From the NCBI GenBank assembly GCA_029861485.1, contig JAOTZF010000138.1, positions 1 to 5,176 on the forward strand: a stretch of 5,176 nucleotides of DNA, read 5' to 3'. Made by a program: the position numbers and the translations under genes. How positions within the stretch are numbered: position 1 is the stretch's first letter; each line of letters begins with the position of its first letter. Below, one piece after another: positions 1 to 3,754 of the stretch. The stretch is from Thermoleophilia bacterium (lineage in GTDB: Bacteria > Actinomycetota > Thermoleophilia > Miltoncostaeales > Miltoncostaeaceae). Under the pieces are notes generated by a model. The model saw only the letters and a program-made list of their open reading frames with translations, did not search any database and had not been told where the DNA came from.

Positions 1-67
1 GATCGGCAGCACGCCGGGACGGTAGCCGCTCGCGCCATTCTGCGCCCCCGCCCGCTATGAATAGGGC
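1..67. other. Left-edge segment upstream of the PPOX gene
   Basis: No gene can be assigned with confidence here. On the plus strand, frame 1 stays open from the edge to a TGA at 58-60, so this could be the last 19 codons of an upstream gene ending 7 nt before the next start. On the minus strand, a TACCGT box at 24-19 lies 6 nt before a GTG at 12-10, which would fit a leaderless divergent gene leaving the window after four codons. A TATGAA at 56-61 could be the -10 of the PPOX gene, with its start codon 6 nt downstream. These readings compete, and the flanking sequence would decide between them. Confidence 0.3.
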
Positions 68-544
68 GTGGCCAGCTGGGCGCAATTCACCGGCGAGGCA
101 CCGGATCTCGCCGAGCGGGTCCATGCCCGCTTCACGGCCAATCTGCATCAGGTGCTGGCGACCCTGAGGCCCGACGGCAGTCCGCGGCTGAGCGGCATCG
201 AGATCCACTTCCACGCCGACGAGCTCTGGCTGGGGAGCATGCCCGGCTCGGCAAAGGGCCGGGACCTCGCGCGCGATCCTCGCTTTGCGCTGCACTCGGC
301 CCCTCTCGAGGAAGACCTCCAGAGGGGCGACGCGACGCTGGACGGCACGGTCGAACGACTCGAGGATCTTGCCGTTTGGCGTGCGATCACCGCCCACCTG
401 GACGGCCCGGAACCGGGAGAGCTCACCGGCGAGCTGTACCGCCTCGATCTGGAGCGCGCGAGCCTTGTGCACGTCGAGGGCAACAGGCTGGTGGTCGAAA
501 GCTGGAGCCCGGGCCACGGCCCGGTGCGCGCCGAACGCTCCTAG
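68..544 (+). CDS. Pyridoxamine 5'-phosphate oxidase-family (PPOX split-barrel) protein
   Basis: This 158-residue protein resembles small cytosolic split-barrel proteins that bind FMN, F420 or a related cofactor. The reading rests on pattern. Residues 24-41 (TANLHQVLATLRPDGSPR) match the family's opening strand-turn-strand, where a 'LATLRPDGSPR'-type turn is typical. Residues 44-58 form the next strands. Residues 61-72 (SAKGRDLARDPR, with K63) match the usual cofactor-phosphate region before a strand and a helix. Residues 86-99 and 119-145 supply the later strands. GTG at 68 is the only usable start because an in-frame TAG lies at 62-64. No good Shine-Dalgarno precedes it, and a weak -10-like TATGAA at 56-61 hints at a leaderless mRNA. 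The gene ends tail-to-tail with the minus-strand operon. Family membership is fairly secure, but cofactor (FMN, F420 or haem) and substrate are unknown. The length is close to that expected for the family. Confidence 0.85.
   Translation: MASWAQFTGEAPDLAERVHARFTANLHQVLATLRPDGSPRLSGIEIHFHADELWLGSMPGSAKGRDLARDPRFALHSAPLEEDLQRGDATLDGTVERLEDLAVWRAITAHLDGPEPGELTGELYRLDLERASLVHVEGNRLVVESWSPGHGPVRAERS
509..524 (+). other. GC hairpin near the 3' end of the PPOX gene
   Basis: CCGGGC (509-514) and GCCCGG (519-524) form a perfect 6-bp stem around a CACG tetraloop. It lies 17 nt before the PPOX stop codon and inside its coding sequence. No T-run follows. Because the two convergent genes leave no intergenic space, any 3'-end structure has to lie inside coding sequence, and this is the best candidate seen. 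It may equally be a by-product of GC-rich codons. Confidence 0.3.
541..544. other. Shared CTAG: overlapping stop codons of two convergent genes
   Basis: The palindrome CTAG provides TAG for the plus-strand PPOX gene (542-544) and TAG for the minus-strand 87-residue gene (543-541). The two convergent coding regions therefore overlap by 4 bp and have no space for a conventional terminator between them. Confidence 0.95.
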
Positions 545-804
545 TGGCGCAGCAGAGCCGCCTGCGCCTCCTGTGAGGCGACCCGTGTAAGGGCCTGCAC
601 GACCTTGCGGGCCGGCTCATGGATCGAGATGTCGACCTCCCGGGCCAGCCGAGCCGCCACCGCGAGGGTGTGGCCGCCGGCGAGCCCATCGGCGGCGCGA
701 GCCGTCTGGGCCAGCAACGGCGCGGCGACGGGGTCCTTGCGCACCAGGGCCATCTCGCACTGACTCGCAAGCGCGAGTATGCGTGCAGCCTCAGCCCTGG
801 TCAT
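541..804 (-). CDS. Hypothetical 87-residue alpha-helical protein, last gene of the operon
   Basis: I do not recognise this protein. Its 87 residues are rich in Ala, Leu, Arg and Glu and read as three or four amphipathic helices (about 3-22, 26-52, 60-75 and 76-86). There is a single Cys (C16) and a possible helix break at G40-G44. No signal peptide or membrane segment is visible, so it is probably cytosolic. The ATG at 804 overlaps the end of the amidohydrolase gene by 14 bp, and a weak GGTGG (813-809) lies 4 nt upstream, which suggests translational coupling. Third codon positions are strongly G/C in this frame, supporting real coding over the overlapping plus-strand frame at 619-819. The position suggests a role tied to the operon's enzymes, such as an accessory or subunit-like protein, but nothing in the sequence proves it. 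Confidence 0.7.
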   Translation of the reverse strand: MTRAEAARILALASQCEMALVRKDPVAAPLLAQTARAADGLAGGHTLAVAARLAREVDISIHEPARKVVQALTRVASQEAQAALLRH

Positions 805-1633
805 CGAGCCACCGCGTGAGGTTGCCGCCGAGCACGTCGCGGACCTCAGCGTCGGTCCAGCCCGCCACCCCGGCCGTGGCCGCGATGAGGTGCAGGGCGC
901 TCGCGTGCTCCCCGTACGGTCGATCCGAGCCGAACATCAGCTGACCCGGGGAGAGGGCGGCCAGATCGGTGACCGTGGCCAGCGACGTGTCGAACGCGAT
1001 ACGGGATTCGCCGGCGAACTCGTGCGCGAGAGCGCGTGCATCTCCCCTGCCGCCGTGAGCGAGGATCAGGCGGGCATCGGGAACCGCACCCGCGAGCTCG
1101 GCCAGTGGCCCCCCAAGCCGTCGCGCGCCAAAGCCGGCGTGAAAGAGGACGGGCCAGCCCCGCTCGGTAGCCACCGACACCGCGGCAACGCTCTCGTCGG
1201 CCTCCGGCCGGAATGACTGCCCGACGGGATGCAGCTTCAGGCCGCGGGCCCCCGCCTCGGCAGCTCGCTCGAGCTCGAGGGCCCAGTCGCCGTTCGGATC
1301 GACGCGGCAAAACGGGACGATGCGCTCCGGCGCGCTACGCGCGGCGGCAAGAACGAGATCGTTGGCCTCGGTGAACTGCCCGCCCGGGCCTGGATCGTTC
1401 GCCGGGAAGCACACCGCCGCCGCGATGCCCCAGCGATCCAGGTCGCGCGCGAGCTCATGGGCCGTCAGGTTGTGCCCGTCCGCGTCGCGCCCCAAGTGCA
1501 CGTGAGCGTCGACGATTGGCGCATCGTCGAGAACGAGGACGGAAGAAAGCTCATCCTCAAGTTGAGCCAGAGACGCGACATCCACGCCCGCCTGCGCGAG
1601 CGCGTCGGAGTCCTCGCCCCAGAGACGGCTCAC
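791..1633 (-). CDS. Amidohydrolase_2-type metal-dependent hydrolase or decarboxylase
   Basis: This 280-residue TIM-barrel enzyme belongs to the amidohydrolase superfamily, in the branch that includes ACMSD, gamma-resorcylate decarboxylase and LigI-type lactonases. Visible metal and catalytic positions, in order, are H44 and H46 (DAHVHLG), K133 (GLKLHP), H165 (LFHAG), H193 (LAHGG) and D237 (FGSDRPYG). This is a complete set for an active enzyme. About 38 residues precede the first motif and are probably a small helical N-terminal extension. The C-terminus (VLGGNLTRWL) matches the usual closing helix of the family. The GTG start at 1633 overlaps the thioesterase stop as GTGA, with GGAG (1642-1639) 5 nt upstream as a sound ribosome binding site. 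The next gene overlaps its 3' end by 14 bp. Family knowledge allows either C-N/C-O hydrolysis or non-oxidative decarboxylation of an aromatic acid. Sequence alone does not decide, though the thioesterase and methyltransferase neighbours suggest an organic or aryl acid substrate. Confidence 0.9.
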   Translation of the reverse strand: MSRLWGEDSDALAQAGVDVASLAQLEDELSSVLVLDDAPIVDAHVHLGRDADGHNLTAHELARDLDRWGIAAAVCFPANDPGPGGQFTEANDLVLAAARSAPERIVPFCRVDPNGDWALELERAAEAGARGLKLHPVGQSFRPEADESVAAVSVATERGWPVLFHAGFGARRLGGPLAELAGAVPDARLILAHGGRGDARALAHEFAGESRIAFDTSLATVTDLAALSPGQLMFGSDRPYGEHASALHLIAATAGVAGWTDAEVRDVLGGNLTRWLDDQG

Positions 1634-2088
1634 CGAGACTCCGCCAGTCCCTCGAATTCCGTCAGCGCGCCACGCATGTCCGGAGGGATTGGAGAGGGCT
1701 TTCCACCGTAGCGCTCCAGGCCAACGAACGTCTGGGTGATGTCCGCGGCGTGACGCCCGCCGTCGCCTTCGACCCGATAGCGCACCGTGTGACTGGTTCG
1801 GCCGACCTGAGAGGTGCGAACGAAGATCTCGGTGGGCTCGTCAAACAGCAGCGACGCGAGGAAGTCGCACTCGAAGGCCTTGAGTACGAGGACGTGGCCG
1901 GCGGGCCCGAGCAGCGCGAGACCGAGTTGGCGCCGGTAGGCGACGACCGCCCGGTCGCACAAGTGCGAGAAGCGGCCGTAGTAGACGATTCCGGCCAGGT
2001 CCGTGTCGGCGAAGTCGGTCCTCATCCGCAGCGAGAACCGAAACGGCGGCCGCTCATCGGTCGGACCGGCACTCGAAACTTCGCTCAT
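1630..2088 (-). CDS. Hotdog-fold acyl-CoA thioesterase (4-hydroxybenzoyl-CoA thioesterase/YbgC-like)
   Basis: This 152-residue cytosolic enzyme is predicted to hydrolyse an acyl- or aroyl-CoA (or ACP) thioester. The signature at residues 25-40 (DFADTDLAGIVYYGRF) matches the 4HBT/YbgC active-site motif D-x-D-x-x-G-x-V-Y/F, and D30 aligns with the catalytic Asp of Pseudomonas 4-hydroxybenzoyl-CoA thioesterase. The central hotdog helix follows at about 39-55, and strands with an FEC segment and a 'RTSHTVRYRVEGDGG' stretch complete the fold at about 73-125. The length is normal for the family, with about 15 disordered N-terminal residues. ATG at 2088 overlaps the methyltransferase stop as ATGA, and its own TGA overlaps the amidohydrolase start. 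Translation is therefore probably coupled on both sides. Only a GC-rich, weak Shine-Dalgarno is visible. Substrate chain type is unknown. The aromatic option is an inference from the neighbours. Confidence 0.9.
   Translation of the reverse strand: MSEVSSAGPTDERPPFRFSLRMRTDFADTDLAGIVYYGRFSHLCDRAVVAYRRQLGLALLGPAGHVLVLKAFECDFLASLLFDEPTEIFVRTSQVGRTSHTVRYRVEGDGGRHAADITQTFVGLERYGGKPSPIPPDMRGALTEFEGLAESR
1639..1642 (-). promoter_or_regulatory. Ribosome binding site of the amidohydrolase gene
   Basis: GGAG read on the minus strand lies 5 nt before the GTG at 1633, inside the thioesterase coding sequence. It supports GTG 1633 as the start and suggests independent initiation in addition to coupling through the GTGA overlap. 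Confidence 0.6.
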
Positions 2089-3020
2089 CGCCGCCGCCCG
2101 AGCAGAAGCTGATGCTCGCGCTCGTCGAGATCGACGACCCTGAGCGGCTCGACCCCGGACTGGCGCATCCAGCCGCGGTACGTCTGTTCCGAGTAGACCT
2201 CACCGGTGGGCGTCGACACCAGCATCATCACGGCGAAATTCGCGGCCTGGGGCGCGCGGCCGAGCATCATCTCCTGGATCGCCATCACGCCCCCATCGGC
2301 GAGTGCGTGCGCCGCGCGACCCACCATGGCCGACGCCGTGGAGGCGTCGAACAGATGGAGCACGTTGCCGAGATAGATCGCGTCCCATGGGCCCTCGGGA
2401 AGGGCTTCGGTCGCATCGCCGCCGATGGTCGACAGGCCACGCGCGGCGAGATCACCGGCGACCGCGGCAAGCGTGTCGGGCAGGTCGAAGACGGTCACCT
2501 TCCATCCCGATGCGGCGAACGCGGAACCGTAGGTGCCCGGCGCTCCGCCGATGTCCAGCAGCCGCCCACCCGGAGGCGGCGACCCCAGCTCCTTGGCGGC
2601 GACCGGAGCGCGAGGCGTCGAGATGTGGCGCATCGCCGCCATGAAGCGACGGCGCTGCTCGAGGCCTCCGGAGGACACATCGTCACGACTCGGACCGCCG
2701 GCGAGCACCTCATCGAGCGCCAGGTGGTTGCGGATCGCCCGCTCGCCGAGCAGCAGGTCAGCGCCCAGCCCGGCGCCCTCCTCGAGATGCAACGCCTCGC
2801 GCCCCTTGGCGGTGAGGGCCAGGCGGTCTCCCCGGCTCTCGAGGTAGGCCTGCTCCTGCAGCGCCCGACCAACGATGCGCACCCCTCGCGCATCGAGGCC
2901 GGTGCGCGAGGCGACCTGCGTCGGCGACGAGCCCTCTCCGAAGGCCTCGAGCACCCCGGTCCGCAGCGCCGCGGCGGCAACGAGGATCTCACGCCAATCC
3001 TGCCCGGCCTCTGGCGGCAT
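2085..3020 (-). CDS. SAM-dependent O-methyltransferase (family-2 type, winged-helix N-terminus)
   Basis: This 311-residue methyltransferase has the two-part build of the O-methyltransferase_2 family. Residues about 8-75 form a winged-helix dimerisation domain, recognisable from VASRTGLDARGVRIVGRAL and a beta-wing near 60-70. Residues 90-145 are a helical linker. The Rossmann SAM domain follows: motif I LLDIGGAPGTYG (154-165), the acidic strand end VFDLPD (177-182), GGDATEALPEGPWDAIYLGNVLH (200-222) and GGVMAIQEMML (243-253). H222 sits where the family has its conserved active-site His (usually LHDW or LHHW), but the adjacent residues are LF, so the substrate class is uncertain. The start is ATG 3020, with TACCCT exactly 7 nt upstream and no Shine-Dalgarno, which indicates a leaderless mRNA. 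It is the first gene of the four-gene operon, and its stop overlaps the thioesterase start by ATGA. The likely role is methylation of a hydroxyl on a small molecule, possibly one tailored by the downstream enzymes. Confidence 0.9.
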   Translation of the reverse strand: MPPEAGQDWREILVAAAALRTGVLEAFGEGSSPTQVASRTGLDARGVRIVGRALQEQAYLESRGDRLALTAKGREALHLEEGAGLGADLLLGERAIRNHLALDEVLAGGPSRDDVSSGGLEQRRRFMAAMRHISTPRAPVAAKELGSPPPGGRLLDIGGAPGTYGSAFAASGWKVTVFDLPDTLAAVAGDLAARGLSTIGGDATEALPEGPWDAIYLGNVLHLFDASTASAMVGRAAHALADGGVMAIQEMMLGRAPQAANFAVMMLVSTPTGEVYSEQTYRGWMRQSGVEPLRVVDLDEREHQLLLGRRR

Positions 3021-3027
3021 GCGACGA

Positions 3028-3033
3028 AGGGTA
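3028..3033 (-). promoter_or_regulatory. Leaderless -10 box (TACCCT) of the four-gene operon
   Basis: TACCCT, read on the minus strand from 3033 to 3028, fits the actinobacterial TANNNT -10 consensus. Exactly 7 nt (TCGTCGC) separate it from the ATG at 3020, so transcription would begin at the start codon. No Shine-Dalgarno is present. A -35 box is not obvious at the expected distance. Confidence 0.65.
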
Positions 3034-3039
3034 TCGATC

Positions 3040-3047
3040 CCGATCGG
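3040..3047. promoter_or_regulatory. Palindrome CCGATCGG between the divergent -10 boxes
   Basis: This perfect 8-bp palindrome lies nearly midway between the two divergent -10 boxes. CGATC also occurs as a direct repeat with a 6-bp period (3035-3039 and 3041-3045), and an ATCGAT lies at 3033-3038. The position suits an operator acting on both genes. A GATC-rich 8-mer is a weak signal on its own, so this is only a candidate. Confidence 0.3.
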
Positions 3048-3057
3048 CGACGGCTGG

Positions 3058-3063
3058 TAGGCT
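3058..3063 (+). promoter_or_regulatory. Leaderless -10 box (TAGGCT) of the membrane-protein pair
   Basis: TAGGCT fits TANNNT and is followed by exactly 7 nt (CAGCGGC) before the GTG at 3071, so the mRNA should start on the GTG itself. No Shine-Dalgarno lies in that spacer. This supports GTG 3071 over the immediately following in-frame TTG at 3074. The -35 region is not clear. Confidence 0.7.
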
Positions 3064-3070
3064 CAGCGGC

Positions 3071-3379
3071 GTGTTGAAGGCACTCTTCGGCTCTCGCAAG
3101 AAGGGGGCGGGCCGCGGCCGGCGCAGCAAGTATGCGCCCGCAGCCAGCGATGTGGGCCTCCGCCGGTTCCTGCCGGTCACCTGGCAGCACTGGTACGGCT
3201 TCATCCTCTTCAGCCTCGTGGGCGCCGCGGTCGCCGCCGACGGGGTGCGCGCCATAATTCAGGGTCGAGGAGCGGACCCCATCGCCGCGTTCGGGGTGTT
3301 GCTGTTGATCCTGTTCGTGATCTACAAGTTCGGGACGACGCGGGTCACGGACAACCCCGAGGGCAGCACTCCCTCATGA
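3071..3379 (+). CDS. Small two-helix membrane protein with a polybasic N-terminus
   Basis: I do not recognise this 102-residue protein. Residues 1-39 are soluble and strongly basic (GSRKKGAGRGRRSK at 7-20, then R31-R32). They are followed by a first membrane segment at about 41-57, a short loop (58-70) and a second membrane segment at about 71-86 ending in YK. The positive-inside rule places both termini in the cytoplasm, with the loop containing GRGADP outside. The basic tail could bind phospholipid head groups, nucleic acid or an acidic partner. The GTG start is fixed by a TAGGCT -10 box 7 nt upstream. Its TGA overlaps the ATG of the next membrane-protein gene (ATGA), so the two are probably co-translated and may assemble together. 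The gene is divergent from the methyltransferase operon across only 50 bp. Function is unknown. Confidence 0.8.
   Translation: MLKALFGSRKKGAGRGRRSKYAPAASDVGLRRFLPVTWQHWYGFILFSLVGAAVAADGVRAIIQGRGADPIAAFGVLLLILFVIYKFGTTRVTDNPEGSTPS
3359..3375 (+). promoter_or_regulatory. Hairpin that may mask the Shine-Dalgarno of the second membrane gene
   Basis: GAGGG (3359-3363) is the only Shine-Dalgarno-like stretch before the ATG at 3376, 12 nt away. It is exactly complementary to CCCTC (3371-3375), which abuts the start codon, giving a 5-bp stem with a 7-nt loop. Ribosomes finishing the upstream gene would melt it, which fits translational coupling through the ATGA overlap. The short stem makes this tentative. 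Confidence 0.4.
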
Positions 3380-3600
3380 GCTTCTACCTGAAGCTCGCAG
3401 CCTTCTGCGCTGTCTTCATGGTCATCTTCGGGTTGATCGGCCTGTTGTTCGATGAGCCGGCCCGCATGGCCATTGCCGGGCTCTTGCCCGGCGTTGGCGT
3501 GGGATACGGCTTTCTGACGGTGCGTGAACGCGACGCACGGATGCGCGCGCGCAAGGCGGCGCTTGCCGAGGCGCAGGCCGAGGAAGCGGGCATGGACTAA
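3376..3600 (+). CDS. Small two-helix membrane protein with a charged helical tail
   Basis: I do not recognise this 74-residue protein. A short N-terminus (MSFYLK) leads into a first membrane segment at about 7-25, a tight outer turn with DEPAR (26-30), and a second membrane segment at about 31-48 containing a glycine-patterned stretch (GVGVGYGF) that would suit close helix packing. The tail (49-74) is predicted as a charged amphipathic helix, basic first (RERDARMRARK) and acidic later (EAQAEEAGMD), on the cytoplasmic side. The acidic end could pair with the polybasic N-terminus of the protein encoded just upstream, which is an inference from charge only. The ATG overlaps the upstream TGA by 4 bp, with a GAGGG 12 nt upstream in a possible hairpin. 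A GC stem-loop begins at the stop codon. No family or function is assigned. Confidence 0.8.
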   Translation: MSFYLKLAAFCAVFMVIFGLIGLLFDEPARMAIAGLLPGVGVGYGFLTVRERDARMRARKAALAEAQAEEAGMD

Positions 3601-3619
3601 CCCGCCTCCCGTGGCGGGT
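3600..3619 (+). terminator. GC-rich stem-loop after the membrane-protein pair
   Basis: ACCCGCC (3600-3606) pairs perfectly with GGCGGGT (3613-3619) around a 6-nt loop (TCCCGT), starting at the last base of the TAA stop codon. No T-run follows (the next bases are GGGCGTCGG), so it is not a classical intrinsic terminator. Hairpins without a U-tract are common at 3' ends in high-G+C actinobacteria and may stop transcription or protect the 3' end. The stem works on both strands and could also limit read-through from the ABC gene. Confidence 0.6.
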
Positions 3620-3747
3620 GGGCGTCGGCCAGCGTGCGTATTCGAAGGCTGTCGCAGGCCTGTCACAGAGCCCTCACGAGGCCGGGGAGCGTTCACAGAC
3701 CCGTCGCGCCATGGTCGGAAACGGCACACAAACTCCGCACGCCTGGC
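3620..3747. other. Convergent intergenic region without a gene
   Basis: This 128-bp stretch lies between the ends of the membrane-protein pair and the ABC transporter gene. No credible coding region is contained in it, because short frames here run on into the antisense of the ABC gene. It holds an imperfect 20-bp dyad (3649-3668) and two TCACAGA copies 30 bp apart (3663-3669 and 3693-3699), the first of which overlaps the dyad. No T-tract terminator is visible for the minus-strand transcript. Confidence 0.6.
3649..3668. repeat. Imperfect 20-bp dyad CTGT-N2-CAGGCCTG-N2-ACAG
   Basis: CTGT (3649-3652) and ACAG (3665-3668) flank the perfect palindrome CAGGCCTG (3655-3662) symmetrically, so 8 of 10 base pairs across the dyad match. 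There is no central loop, so it makes a poor RNA hairpin and looks more like a binding site for a dimeric protein. A position downstream of both neighbouring genes is unusual for an operator. Confidence 0.4.
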
Positions 3748-3754
3748 CTAGGCC
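3745..3754. repeat. 10-bp palindrome GGCCTAGGCC containing the ABC gene stop codon
   Basis: This perfect 10-bp palindrome spans the minus-strand TAG stop (3750-3748) of the ABC transporter gene. It may be chance or part of a 3'-end structure. Confidence 0.5.

Noticed and set aside
148..483. Minus-strand open frame opposite the PPOX gene
   Set aside because: Ser/Arg-rich composition typical of an antisense frame, while the plus-strand frame matches the PPOX fold.
779..1216. Plus-strand open frame opposite the amidohydrolase
   Set aside because: Antisense to a metal-binding TIM-barrel gene with all catalytic residues; no motif of its own.
1516..2112. Plus-strand open frame opposite the thioesterase and the amidohydrolase 5' end
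   Set aside because: It spans two genes with clear active-site motifs on the other strand, and its product is Arg-rich without domain features.
2112..3077. Long plus-strand open frame (321 codons) opposite the methyltransferase
   Set aside because: It is slightly longer than the methyltransferase, but its translation is a low-complexity Arg/Gly/His/Glu mix with no recognisable motif. The minus frame carries complete SAM-binding motifs and operon overlaps. It is a typical antisense shadow in GC-rich DNA.
3663..3699. TCACAGA direct repeat as a repeat array or CRISPR-like element
   Set aside because: There are only two 7-bp copies, with no further units and no conserved spacer structure.
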